64,000 nt of DNA from Cryptomeria japonica (lineage: Eukaryota > Streptophyta > Pinopsida > Cupressales > Cupressaceae), in NCBI RefSeq assembly GCF_030272615.1, contig NC_081413.1, positions 159,774,849-159,838,848 on the forward strand. The letters are read 5' to 3'. Positions within the stretch are counted from its first letter, which is position 1. Every line of letters starts with the position of its first letter. Shown here piece after piece: positions 47,763 to 59,206 of the stretch. Made by a program: the position numbers and the translations under genes. Below the pieces are notes generated by a model. That model ran no database searches and was not told the origin of the DNA. It worked only from the letters and a program-made list of their open reading frames with translations.

Positions 47763-48424
47763 CTAATCTGCAATAACTAGACCTTTGATAGCTTTATGGT
47801 CCACGTACTCGATGTCAAATTCACTTAGAATCATCACCCATTTGGCCAAGCGGCCTATCAATGCTGCTTTGCTAAGTAAATACTTGAGTGGATCAATCTT
47901 TGCAATGAGTTGTACCTTATGTGTTAACAGATAGTGCCTTAGTTTAGTGGCTACTAAGATTACTTCTAGGCAAGCTCGCTCAATAGGTGTATAATTGAGT
48001 TCATAGCCCATTAGTGTGTGAGAGATGTAGTAAACAACACATTATTTTCCTTCTACATTATGTTGTGCCAGTAGTACACCCAATGTTGTACTTGTTGCTG
48101 AGATATAGAGTAACAATGGTCTACTTGGATCTGGTGGCATCAGCAATGGTGGATTCATGAGATAGCCTTTAAGCATCTGAAATGCTTGCTGGCATCGGGC
48201 ATCCCACTGAAAGCGGATGTTCTTGTGTAGCAGGTGTGTGAATGGGTGACACTTATCAGCCAATTGTGCAATGAATCTTCGGATGGATTGAAGTTGCCTT
48301 GTAATGTCCTTAGCTGACTGATATTATTTGGTGGTGGCATGTCCATGATTGCTTTTACCTTTGCTGGGTCGACCTCAATACCTTTGCTTGAGACAATGTA
48401 TCCTAGAAGCTTCCCAGAGGTCAC
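47763..48424 (-). pseudogene. Primary RNase H and RT connection (Tat-type)
   Basis: Three frames (48155-48424, 48042-48263, 47763-48011) cover LLGYIVSSKGIEVDPAKVKA, the FQWDARCQQAFQMLKGYL connection, PLLLYISATSTTLGVLLAQH (where the usual first Asp of the RNase H site appears replaced) and YTPIERACLEVILVATKLRH. A frameshift lies near 48280 and a stop near 48039-48041. Confidence 0.87.
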
Positions 48425-48451
48425 TCCAAAGACACATTTCTTTGGGTTGAG

Positions 48452-49588
48452 TCAAACATGGTATTGTTCCAGTCTATCAAAGATTTTATCTAAGATGTGG
48501 AGACGCCCTTCTTTGGTGAGTGATTTTGCTAGTAAGTCATCCACATAATCTTCCATCATAGTATGCATCATGTCATGGAAGATGGTGGTCATTTCTCTTT
48601 CATAGGTCGCTCCTGCATTCTTGAGATCAAAAGGCATTACATTGTAGCAATATGTGCCCCATGGACATGTGAAGGCTATCTTATGTTGATCTTTTGGTGC
48701 AATCTTTATCTGATTGTATCTTGAAAAGCCATCCATGAGTGAAAGCATGGCATGTCCTGCTGTCAGATCCACTATGATGTCAATATTTGGAAGGGGGAAG
48801 TCATCCTTAGGAAAGACTTTATTTAGATCTCTGAAGTCAGAACAAATGCGGATGCCCCCTTTTGGTTTGCCGACAGGCACAATGTTGGAGATCCATTTTG
48901 CATAATCAATTGGCCTAATGAAACCAACATCTAGGAGTTTCTTGAGTTGTGTTTTGACTAGTACTGCAATTTGAGGATGCATCTTGCGAAGCTTCTACTT
49001 GATAGGTTTGGCTCCTTCTGCTACGGTGAGGTGATGCATGACTAAATCAGGATCAAGCCCAAGCATGTCTGCATATGACCATTTAAAGTTGATCTGACAC
49101 TCCTGGAAGAACTCTATAAATTTAGGTTGTTCCTCTGGAGTGAGAAGAGATGCTAGATGTATGAGATGAGGATTTTCAGGAGTCCCCACATTGTATTGTT
49201 TGGTTTCCTCAATGAGAATCATTGATCGTTCCTGTTGTGTACTAGCAGGGAGGATGTGAAAACCTTCATCCTCAAGCGCCTTAGAGAGGTTTTCACCATT
49301 GGATTCGCTCTTTCTTTTTACTTTTGTTGGATCAAACAGTGCCACAGTGTGGTTTTCACTGGAAGATCCATGTTTTATTGTTATATTTTTGCAGTTGAAA
49401 GGTGTGGCATCTGCCCCGAAGTATGCTGCGCTATTAAGTTCAATGGCGAATCCAACTTTGTGATCCCCACTTGGTAGGTTATCCCTTAATTCAAAAAAGT
49501 CAATGATGGCCTCATCATTTTGGAAGAAGTCAAGACATGGGGGATTTGGTTGGTTCCATTCGATGAGTTCAGGGTGGATAATGGGCAT
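48452..49588 (-). pseudogene. Reverse transcriptase and its N-terminal linker (Tat-type)
   Basis: The linker at 48995-49588 (FFELRDNLPSGDHKVGFAIE and following, ending DLVMHHLTVAEGAKPIK) is separated by one stop from the RT at 48452-48982. RT blocks are MHPQIAVLVKTQLKKLLDVG, NIVPVGKPKGGIRICSDFRD, DGFSRYNQIKIA, TCPWGTYCYNVMPFDLKNAG and the catalytic MEDYVDDLL, intact. MPFD is unusual; MPFG is the family norm (GGT to GAT). Confidence 0.93.
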
Positions 49589-49822
49589 TACTTCATCGAT
49601 TAGGTTAAGTGCGTTAGATGTATTAGTGAGGGTTAAGACGTTATGGTGAAGGTTGTTAATGGTACTCTCCCTATCAAAATTAGGCGTAGGATGAGATGTA
49701 GGGTTTGTGGAAGATGTTTCCAGTTTAGGAACCCAAGTGGTCTTTATCTGTGCTTCTCCATAAATAGGGATGTCTTTGCATGGCAGAGGTAGTGATGCAT
49801 CTTCCTCATCTGAAGTGTTAAA

Positions 49823-50300
49823 CTATACAAAATAAAATTCCCACTCATGTGAGTCGGTCTCTGAGTCACTTTCCAGCATCCGATTACTATACCATACTGG
49901 GATGTCTTTTGAGTTAAATACTGCAGGTGTGATTGGTTGATGTACCTTTGTAGTGATCAGCGTTGCAGGAAGGTCGATGGGGATTAAAGAATCTAGTACA
50001 AGGAGTATTGGTAGTATTGACTCAGTGGTTTCTACTGGAACTACTAGTGCCATAGATACTGCTATGGGTTCTGATACAGTTGCTACTGCTAATGGTGCTG
50101 CTGATGAGATTACGGGTTCGTTTGGTGGGATGAGTGGCATTGGTGATGGTTATGTTGGGGTTTTGAGCCTCGATGGGGTAGTTGGGATGGTGCTTGAGGC
50201 TGCTTTGATAATGAAAGGTGTTCTTTTTACAGTAGGCTGACAAAATGGTTTGCTGGGTTTTCCTTTGAATTTGAGTTTAGGAAAGTTCTCTTTTTCAAAG
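49823..50300 (-). pseudogene. Low-complexity linker between protease and RT (Tat-type)
   Basis: An open Val/Pro/Ser/Thr-rich stretch (49823-50140, PLIPPNEPVISSAAPLAVAT to DSHEWEFYFV) lies between protease and RT. No domain is recognised. Its place within the polyprotein is inferred from order and strand. Confidence 0.55.
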
Positions 50301-50350
50301 CCTAGGCCTGTATTACCTTTGGGCTTTAAATCTGGCAGTAAAGGTTCATG

Positions 50351-51436
50351 TCATCCTTGTTTGCAACATCCCAAAGCACTCTGACCATCATACCCCATTC
50401 TTTGCATAATGAGGAGACCTTTTCCATACTGATCTGTAGGAAGTTTAACTTGTGGTAGATCAGTGGTGATGGGATCTTTATAGATCCATTTTGCTAAGTC
50501 CTCATCTTGGGTTTCTTCTTCTTGACTCTTTCCAAGGATGAAAGGCGTCAAAGCACATGCGGGCATGATTAGTGGTTGTTGGAGTAACTGCTGTGGTTTA
50601 CCATGTATTCGAGGAGAAGTGGGCATTTGTCCCACACAAAAGAGTTGACTCAAGTTGTATTCCCCAGGACCTTCCTCTGCTACTTTCATCTTAAGCTTTT
50701 CTTGCTTTGGTATAGTGGTGTTCAAACTGGCAAGAGAGGTGAGACTTATATATGATGTGGAAGAAATGGCTTCTCTATTATTAGGAATGGTAATCTCTGG
50801 TTGATGGCTGATATTATGGCAATACGCAAAGGGATTCGCATCACCCAGGATTGTGATCTCTACACCATTATGTAGGAACTTGATACATTGATGATAGGTA
50901 GATGGAATGGCTTGCATGGCATGTATCCAGTGTCTCCCTAACAATAGATTGTATTGCAGAGGAAGGTCTAGAACCTGACAGATGATGTGTTTTACCATGA
51001 GGCCCACTCAGATTGGTAGTACCACAGCTCCTTTGGATGACCACTCTGCATCGTCATAGGCTTTGATTGTGATCTTCTTACAAGGATCCACTGATTCTAC
51101 TGCATATCCCAATGTTGTGACCAACTATAGTGTACAAATGTTCAAGCTTGCTCCATTATCTATCAAGACTCGCTTGATCCTATGTTGATTGATAAAGCCT
51201 TCAATGTGTAGCGAAGCATTATGAGGTTGCTGGAAAGAAGAGTTGTCACTTTTAGAAAAAGTGAGACAAGGTGATGACTTTAGATTTCCAACCATGGCTT
51301 GAAATTGGTCTGTATTTAGGTTTGCAGGGACTGACGCCTCTTGGAGTGCTTGATCCAAGATAGTTTTATGAGATGGTGATAGGCGCAATAGCTCTAAAAT
51401 GGATATAAGCATAGGCATTTTGTCTAATTGTTCCAC
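50351..51436 (-). pseudogene. Aspartic protease region (Tat-type)
   Basis: The active site is in IKRVLIDNGASLNICTL at the left end of 51125-51436, with DNGA in place of DTGA/DSGA. After stops the frame resumes at 51007 with ICQVLDLPLQYNLLLGRHWI, the conserved second half of plant gypsy proteases. It ends at 50351 with the G-patch-like QRMGYDGQSALGCCKQG, common after this protease. Two stops separate the halves. Confidence 0.9.
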
Positions 51437-51689
51437 AAGATTGTATTGCTTTGGGATGGAGGTGGTGCCTTATGGAGCTGCCTTTATGGTAACTTTGCCG
51501 CGACGTGTAACAACATTGCAATTTAAGTTGGGATTTTTGAAGGTTATAGTTGCAACTTGTTCACTGGCATCATACAGATGATTTACAGTGTAATTATACA
51601 TAGCTTGCATATAATCAGTGGTATTAGTGCCTCGCCTGGAAGTGGATTTTTGAACATCAGATGATCATTATTTGTTGTTTTTGGGTCAT

Positions 51690-53177
51690 GTCCTTCAATT
51701 TCAATTTCTCCTCAGTCAATAAGATCCTGATTAAGATCTTTTAATCGGTGACAATTACTTGTCTTGTGTCCTCTCCCTTGGTGGAAATCATAGTGTTCAG
51801 TATCTCTCCACCATGCAGGCTTGACCTGAGGTTCATAGTTTGATGTTTTTGGTAGAGTGACGAAATTTTGAGAAATGAGTTGTCGCAATACTGTTTCAAT
51901 GGGTTCCCCTAAGGGAGTGTATGTGCATTTCTATTTTTGCTAATGAGGTCTTGGTTCATCATGAGATGTGATGTGACCTTGATTTGAAGGAACATTTGTG
52001 TTGTTCTGAGGTGGAGGATTTTGTCCTGCAAACCGAACCACAGGTTGTGCATTTTGGATAGTCCTGGCATCCACAACCCCATCATTGACGATATTCTTGT
52101 TTTTGTTCCAGAATCTTGGTTTATCACTATTGAAGCATGGGCGAGGACCATCCTTTGGTTCATTATAGATTTTGATGAGTCCTTTCTTGATGAGGGCCCG
52201 CTCACATTTCAAACCCTTGGTGATCATATCATTAAAAGAGTCTATGTCTTTGACATCTAGGTGAAATTCCATTTCTTCGTTTAAGTTGGAAATGAATATT
52301 TCCACTAGTTCTCATTCAAGTAACTGAAGAGAACATTTGCTAGACATTTGACACCATCATTGTAGGAATACTAAGAATAGTTCACCTGGTTTTTGTTTGG
52401 TGTTGCACAGATCAGCCATAGTGATGTCGCGTTCAATGTAAAGTAATGAGCTAGGAACTTCTAGATGAGTTCCTCAAATTTTCTAATGCCACCTGATAGT
52501 CGGGAAAACCATGATGTGGTTGTTCCTCCCAAGCTTTGGGTAAAAAGGCACATTAAGTAGGTGTCTTCATATGCCACTTCAAGATAAGCGGAATGAAATT
52601 CTCTGACATGATCACGGGGATCTCCATTTCCTCTATATTTTTCAAATTTGGGTGTTTCAAATCCTCGTGGAAAGGGTGGCATATAAAGATTCCTATCAAA
52701 AGGATAGGGACAGATGTCATTGAGTGAGAATTGGTTAGTCTTGATACCACTATGAAGTTGTTGGGCAAGATTCTTGACTTGTTGCCGCAACATCTCCATT
52801 TCATTTGGAGGAGGAGGTGGTGGGTTACCTCGAGGAATGTTATATCTGATGGGATCTCTACCTCTTTCCTCTTCATGGTGACTTTGTCTTTCTGATGCTT
52901 GTCTTAATTGGGCAAGATCAAAGTCAGAGGGGAGTTTTTCTCCTTCTTGAGCAAGTTTTAAGAAGTGAGCATCCGCATTGCTCCTGAGTATTTCATCAAA
53001 AAGTTTGTTAACGAGAGGGTTATGCTGGGCCCTTTCTATTGTTGCAGGAGTAGGAGTACTTGAGTTTTTGTCATTCGCATTTCCTCCAAGTGCTTCTTGA
53101 AATTCATTGAGATTTTCCTCTTCTTCTTCTTCCATTTCTATTTCTCGTTGCCTTGACCTTGATCGGGTTTGAGCCAT
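51690..53177 (-). pseudogene. Gag polyprotein of the Tat-type element
   Basis: The start is chosen at 53177 (MAQTRSRSRQREIEMEEEEE); the upstream extension of the frame lies in the leader. An acidic N-terminus and a Pro-rich stretch precede the capsid block PFPRGFETPKFEKYRGNGDP...TTSWFSRL. After a frame break at about 52450 the capsid tail continues at 51940-52305 (FISNLNEEMEFHLDVKDIDS, then Arg/Lys- and Asn/Pro-rich). The end motif HYDFHQGRGHKTSNC at about 51740-51790 is the CxFH...GHxTxxC motif of this group with the first Cys changed to Tyr. Confidence 0.88.
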
Positions 53178-53309
53178 TTTGTTTACAAGCTTTTGTTGAA
53201 GTTGAGTGAAGATGAGGATGAGTTGTTGATGAAATGAAAGATTAATGGTTGGTGATTTGTGTTGCATGTAGATCTCTAGCACTTTTAAGGTAGATGTAAC
53301 CAAAATTCC

Positions 53310-55771
53310 TTCTTTGAATTGCTTGCTTGTTTTGATAAGATTTGATGTGATAAGGTGTAGAGAAATCTGAGATGTGTTACAGATTGAACTACCTAGTAAT
53401 GAGAGGATTCACTCATGAACTAGTTTTAACCTAAGTAGATGTGTCTCTTAGGATGAGCTTATCCTAGATGTAGAAACAATCTAAAAAGTGATGTGATGTG
53501 TTTGATTCAAGCAATATCTAAAAGAGAACTTGGGTCAAGAACTTCTTAATGTTTTGAGAGTTGGGACAGATTGATGATGAAGTGATGATGTATGAATAAG
53601 ATGATGGATAAAAAAAATGTTTTCAATTTCAATAAAAACTTTGTGTTACAAATGGGACAAACTCTACCTCTTCCCTTTCGGGGGTTGGTGATATTTCTCG
53701 AGCTGTGTTGTATGTGATACAAACATTTGGGAAAAACTTGGGATTAATCTTACCTCCTTGATTTTTGTGATAACTCAGAGCTCTATATTGCATAAAAGCT
53801 CTGCAGTTCAATGATTCTGAATCAAATTCGTTTGTTTTGCCTTGAAGGTAGAGACACATGTGACGCAGAAAGACTCTATGTGAGACAAAGATTTGTCTAT
53901 TTATATAGAAGAATTTCCTCCTTTTGATCCAAGCTTTTGAGCTTAATGGTCTTCTTTTCAAGTTGATATTCTGATGACGCTTCTTCTTTCGCAAGATGTG
54001 AAGAATGGTCATAAAGTTTTGATACTTTTGTTGTTTGCACTTTGTTTTTGATGTGTTTGGTTGGATGAATACTTTGTTGTTGGAAGTGATTTTTTGATTT
54101 TTCTTTGACAAGAAAACAAAGCAAGCACACAAACACAAGAATGTTGCCTCAAAGGCACAAATGAGTATGGGTAAGGTGTATTTCCAAAGCCTGAAGTCGG
54201 CTCAATTTGCACTTGGTCTTTTAAAACGAACACATTTCAAAAACTTTATATCCCTAAGGTCAAATGGCCAGTTGTGAGAAATTTAGCCCACATCTTGATA
54301 TTTCTTCAACTTTGGTACTACATACCTTATGAATTCCGCCTTGGCAGGTAAGGATGAGATATACTAAGTCTTGCACGAGCATAACAAATAGATGATCCCT
54401 ATGATGGGGGAGTCACCACTTTTATCAAGCCACAAGTGACTTTTCAAAAAGCTATGTTTCTACTCAAGGAAATATGTATGGTGAGTATCTTGGGAGCAAA
54501 ACCATCTATGCTCTTGCACTAAATTATATCGCAAATATCCTCAATCAATAGAATGGGTGGGCTACTACTTAAAGGTGTTTAGTCATGTTCGATATTTTTG
54601 GACATAAGTTCATTCTGCAGTGACTCACTTAAGAGTCTTGTAACTAGTGGTGGGGCCCATTTGTCTTTTCGGCCAGTTACACTATAGGAACAGCTATACC
54701 CAAGGCTACAGCTTTCGCTCTCACTTGATTTCTATAGCGGTTCAAAGGATTTACCGTGTGAGGTCATTCCCAAGAGTGATGTGTCTCTTGGCAGGCCTCT
54801 CTTAAAAAGATAAAATTTTGAGTGTTACTAACACTTTTCTCTTGCACCTAGGACCACGAAAGCCAAGGGAGAGGATAGTGTGTGTTAGAGGTAGGACCAC
54901 TCGACTGACTTTTTGCACAAGTGTGCCAAGCACGAAAAACACTTGTTCTTTTTAATCTGCCATTGCAATGTGATCTAACTATTCGGAGATGTTGTTCCAA
55001 CAGCCATGGTGTTGTTTTTAACTTCAATGGCAAAATATGTTGTAATCTAGAAATTGGAAATCCTGGTCAACTGAATTTGAAGCACGTATAAAGAAAAATC
55101 GCTTTGCAAAAAGTTTTAAACAAGTTGATTGTGTATTTTATGTGCACCAAAAATAGAAGTGTGGATTGTAAATTCTTTTGATGCAAGAAAAATAGAAGTG
55201 TTGATTTTAAGCCCCAAATGAAGTGTGTTTCCTAACTTGCAAGAAAACAAATGTTTGTTTTGTTCAGTTTTAATGCACCAAAGACAAGTGACCCTAACTA
55301 GAAAACAAAGAAATTTTGTTTGTTCAAGTTTTAAATCACCAAAAAGAAAGTTTGTGATGTTTAATGGTGAGTTTTAAACCTGCACAAACAACAACTGGTT
55401 AGTAAAATCCATGTCTAAGGGGGGCTTCCACAAGCCTAAAAGCTTTCACTTTTTCAGTTACAAGGTCCTTTGTACAACGTTCTGTTACAATAGCACTAGT
55501 CTGTGTTTGAACAGGGGCGCTATTTAACACAAACACGCTAAAAGAAAAGAAAAACAGAGAAGGCAAAAGCGCTGAAACAGGGTGAATAGCGCCAAAACAA
55601 TGTCAAACGCACCAAAACAGTGTCAAAAGCGTTGAACTTGATACAAGAGCGCTATTGTAAAAACAATAGCGCTAAAACCATAACTACCGATAGTGCCAAA
55701 GCGCAACCTGTGTGACATTTTCAACATTCAAACATGTTATTGGTTAAAAAAAATGATCTTTTTGGTGTTTG
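53310..55771 (-). other. Long leader of the Tat-type element
   Basis: About 2.5 kb between PBS and gag. An open stretch of 169 codons at 53629-54138 is basic and Lys-rich with no recognisable domain; Ogre elements often carry an ORF ahead of gag, but this one may be chance. Nearest the PBS, at 55517-55706, the GCGCT motif cluster recurs (minus-strand orientation). Nothing else is identified. Confidence 0.55.
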
Positions 55772-55793
55772 GATTCACGTCGGGTTCACCAAA
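55772..55793 (-). promoter_or_regulatory. Primer-binding site of the Tat-type element
   Basis: The minus strand reads TTTGGTGAACCCGACGTGAA next to the 5' LTR. It contains TGG followed by seven acceptor-stem bases and a T-arm-like GACGTGAATCC, the expected complement of a tRNA 3' end. It is clearly not the initiator-Met site; I cannot name the tRNA. Confidence 0.75.
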
Positions 55794-57159
55794 TGATGCG
55801 CTGTGAATGGACAAGGTTAGCAAATGACAAACAACACAAGACACAAGAAAATCGTTAGTGTTAGTCAATCAAAAACCAATCTAAATAGGCATATCAAGAG
55901 AGATACTAAAATCATGCTAATATATCTAACAAATGAAACAAAGATAATAAGGCATCTCCAAATGCCTCTTAGCATGCTCTTAGCTCCTTCTCCCTTGTTC
56001 CTCTCCTCTCCATGTTCCAAAATAGTGTAGCTCTCAACAACTTTTTGCACTATGGATGCTTATGGAGGATTGAGATTTGAGTATTTTGCTCTAAATGTAA
56101 AATGAAAAGCTAAAATACTAGATGATATTAAAATGATTGATTTTAACCCAAAATAACAAGATTTTAGTTTGCTATGCTAAATGCTCTCTAAAATGCCTAT
56201 AGGTTAAATGCATACAAGTTTTTCAGGATCTGGATTATGAAGAAATGGGCTCTATTTATAGGGAAAATGGAGCAATGGATGGTTGAGATTGAGCAATTTC
56301 AACAAGGGTCAGGATTGAATGATTTCAAATCCATGTGAGGGCTTTCAACCCAATCCCAAAATGACAAGTGTCAATGTAAGATAGGTTGAGAGGGGAGGGA
56401 ATAAGCATTAAATGCTTGATATGACCTTGGGAGTTAAAGTCAAGGTTAGTTGAATGAATAAACTCTTTATTCAAAGAATAAAGCTTTTATCCAATGGATA
56501 AACTCTTGTGCAAATGTAAAAAGGATAAATATGGTCAAAACAATAAATGTTTGGGGAGACAAGTTTGAAATAACCATAAATGGTAATGTAAGAGCCATAA
56601 ATGGTCATGTAAGAGCCATTAGCAGTCTTGGAAGACTTTGGGGGTTAATTTGTTGAACACACAAAGCATTAAATGCTTTTCAAAGACTTTTGAAGTCTTT
56701 GAGAAGTGAAACCATTTTGCTTAGGAATGTGACAATAATTAGGAAGGGGTTAGAAGAATCTAGAAGGGGATTACATTTTGCAATTGGATTTGGTGGGTGA
56801 GGGAAAATAGGATTTTTATTTAAAATAAATTAATTTATTTCAATAAATGTGTGCAAGTTGCATTTGTAGGAAAATGCAAGTGGGGGGGGATAATGATTTA
56901 AATAAATATTTTTATTTAATTTATTTAAAAGAGGAAAAGGGGATTTTAATTAAATAAATAGATTTTATTTATTTAATTGATTGTGAATTTGGTTTAATGA
57001 ATTAATTAAAAAAAATTGAATAATTTATTTAATTAATAGAAGAATGTTTGGGGATAAATTAATTAAATATTAATTTAATTAACTGATGGCTAGTGGATTT
57101 TTAATTAAATAAATAGCAAATATTTATTTAATTAAGCTGGACAGATTTGTGTGACTACA
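55794..57159 (-). repeat. 5' LTR of the Tat-type gypsy element
   Basis: It begins TGATGCGCTGTGAATGG and ends GACTACA, followed by ATAAC. The minus-strand TATA box, TATAAATA, is at 56253-56260 and would drive the gag-pol transcript. It is about 18 bases shorter than the partner owing to small deletions. Confidence 0.95.
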
Positions 57160-57164
57160 ATAAC

Positions 57165-57603
57165 AATTTTAATATTATATATGGAATTTTTAACCTTTTT
57201 AATAAGAGAAGAAATAAATTTCTCTAAGTAAAAGGAAGGTTTTTAACTTCATGGTGAATAAAGAATAAGCAAAATAAAAAATTTAATTTTGTAGTAAAAT
57301 AAAATCTTTAAGTTTATAGTGAAAATCTAAAGTAAAAGAGATGGAAAATTATATTTAATTTTATAATGAGTAAATCATGTTCTATGTTTGTGTTATTTAT
57401 GATCTCCAAACTATTAACTTCTATAGTTTTAATTACCTTACAAAATCGTTTGAATCTAATTTTTTGGTTATATATATTTATTTTAAATTTTTTCATTTAA
57501 GTCACATAAAAAAAATTCTAAAATAAATAAATAAAAATAATTAAATAGTTGATTAAATTGTAATAGTAATAATAATATCTTTTCCTACAACAAAATTATC
57601 AAA
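57165..57603 (-). other. Leader of copia element 4, outer part
   Basis: AT-rich leader, continuous with 38679-38845 before the gypsy insertion. A PBS would be expected at about 57590-57603, but no tRNA complement is visible there. Confidence 0.6.
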
Positions 57604-58097
57604 TGTTAAATTCTCCTTTATATTTAAACTATGATAATGAAATAGTTAAATTAAATGATTTTAAGAATGTAAACTATAGAAATATTAGAAAAACAATGAA
57701 TTTATGCAGAACACATGAATTTACATGGGGAAAACCATTACTGGTAAAAAACCCCACAAATATAGCATCTATATTATAAGAACACAACCTGGGGAGACTT
57801 CTCTTCAAACTTTGACAAGCCTCTCCAATAATTTACATAAATTCAATAATATTTCACACCACCCAAAATGGTGAGGAATCCTCCCTTAAATATAGAGAGA
57901 AAGGTTGGTAAAATACCTGAAAGGGTAGTTACCATACCTTTTCAATAAAAATCTTGTTTACAATTAATAAAGAAATAAATTTTAATAGTTCTTTAATTTA
58001 TTAATTATTCACAAGAAATGTTGAATGCTTTTCAAGCATTATGATAAAACATTATATATTATCAAAGTTTGACCCCTAATAATATTATGTTCTAACA
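57604..58097 (-). repeat. 5' LTR of copia element 4
   Basis: Matches 34157-34654 from ATATTTAAACTATG onward and ends ATGTTCTAACA. The first 16 bases share only TGTT and scattered positions with the partner. The AAACC target copy follows at 58098-58102. Confidence 0.9.
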
Positions 58098-58102
58098 AAA
58101 CC

Positions 58103-59206
58103 CAAATGGGAAAAACCACGGTGGGAATTAGCAACCACAAAATATTTGCACTCTTTCAGAATGTGTCTGGTTAAAGGCCTAGCCCAGTTAGGAGATTACA
58201 ATATGCCTAGCTAAGAGAAGATCCTTTTAGGAGTCATCTGGTTAAGGGATTTGCCTCAGCCCTATTAGGAGCTCTACCCTGTTAGGAGTAACCTTGTTAG
58301 AGGATTTTAAACTCAATTTAATGAGCCACCCGGTGAAGGGATTTACAAATAAGACCTGTTAGGATCTACTCGATTAAGGGATTTCAAACTGCTATAATTG
58401 TTAGGGAACAACAGGGCAAATGATTTGATCACAACACTTCCTTGCTTGCTAGTATAGTTTCTTTTCAACTCATCTCTGCTACACACATGCAGACACTTCA
58501 ATCTGGTTCGGCAACACCTTCTTCTCAAATCATCGACACAAAATCTCTTCTCCGACTAGCCTTAAATAAACTTTTCAGATAGGTCGGGTACATAACCCTA
58601 ACGATATTCAAAATACATTGAATTTACATTTACAGATCATTACAAATCGTTATAGATTATTACAACAAATTTCTAGAGAATTTCCACCATTGAATGATCA
58701 CCGCACATCACCGCACATCAATTTGATAATCATTCAAACCCTTGTCACATTCTACTAAGCACTTTACTATTTCCTAAGAAATCTGATCCTTGTACACACT
58801 CAAATGTCATCTTATCATTACACACGTCATCACTAAGTTATGAACATGATAAAATTCACCACCAAACCATAAATCATTACTGGTTAAAGATTTATTACTG
58901 GTATACATTCTTCTTCACAAATTTCATGATAGTCAATCATAATTCGCTCCATACACTGAATCTATTGATGAGGTTCCAACCATAGACTCGTGGCAATGTC
59001 ATAATCATATGTTATGAACTGCAACATCTAACTCCTCTCCAATCATCCATACCGGTCACTTGATCATCGCTCATTTCTTGTTTACCTTGTTGTAAACTAG
59101 TTCCACTACCGATTAGGCTATACTGATAGGTGTAGATGACTTAGATGACTCAACAAGAAAAACATGGTTACCATCAATGACAATACAAATAAATTCATCA
59201 AACAAT
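58103..59206 (-). repeat. 5' LTR of copia element 3, outer fragment
   Basis: Continues the LTR broken at 34156 and aligns with 28208 to about 29300 of the left LTR, including the GTTAAGGGAT run (about 58165-58390). Similarity ends at the CATCAAACAAT block at 59206, roughly 90-120 bases short of the expected LTR end. Confidence 0.88.

Larger units (their letters stand above)
38851..57159 (-). mobile_element. Tat/Ogre-type Ty3/gypsy retrotransposon carrying an antisense PMD gene
   Basis: LTRs at 38851-40234 and 55794-57159 are flanked by ATAAC at 38846-38850 and 57160-57164. On the minus strand the order is LTR, PBS, 2.4-kb leader, gag, protease, RT, RNase H, a second plant-type RNase H, integrase, a 5-kb 3' region, PPT, LTR. 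The extra RNase H between RNase H and integrase marks the Tat/Ogre group. The 3' region holds a plant mobile domain gene on the opposite strand. The left LTR has TAATGTGTTG where the right has TGATGCGCTG, consistent with C-to-T decay. Frames are moderately damaged but the RT catalytic YVDD is intact. Confidence 0.95.
34157..58097 (-). mobile_element. Ty1/copia retrotransposon (element 4), interrupted by a Tat-type gypsy element
   Basis: LTRs of about 0.5 kb at 34157-34654 and 57604-58097 are flanked by AAACC at 34152-34156 and 58098-58102. Joining the flanks restores the conserved LTR block of element 3, which proves the insertion. The minus-strand order is gag, zinc knuckle, protease, integrase, RT, RNase H, PPT. 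Its lineage differs from elements 1 and 3: short LTRs, an Asn-rich Gag C-terminus and LTR ends TGTTAGAA...ACA. A large gypsy element is inserted in its leader at 38850. Confidence 0.93.
27983..59206 (-). mobile_element. Sirevirus-like Ty1/copia retrotransposon (element 3), interrupted
   Basis: The left (3') LTR starts at 27983. The right (5') LTR starts at 33925 and is split by element 4 at 34156/58103. PBS, gag, protease, integrase, RT and RNase H lie on the minus strand in copia order, with proteins clearly related to element 1. The outer end of the right LTR is lost: similarity to the left LTR ends at about 59206, so no target duplication is visible. GTCTA (27978-27982) would be the expected duplicate. 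All frames are broken. Confidence 0.85.
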
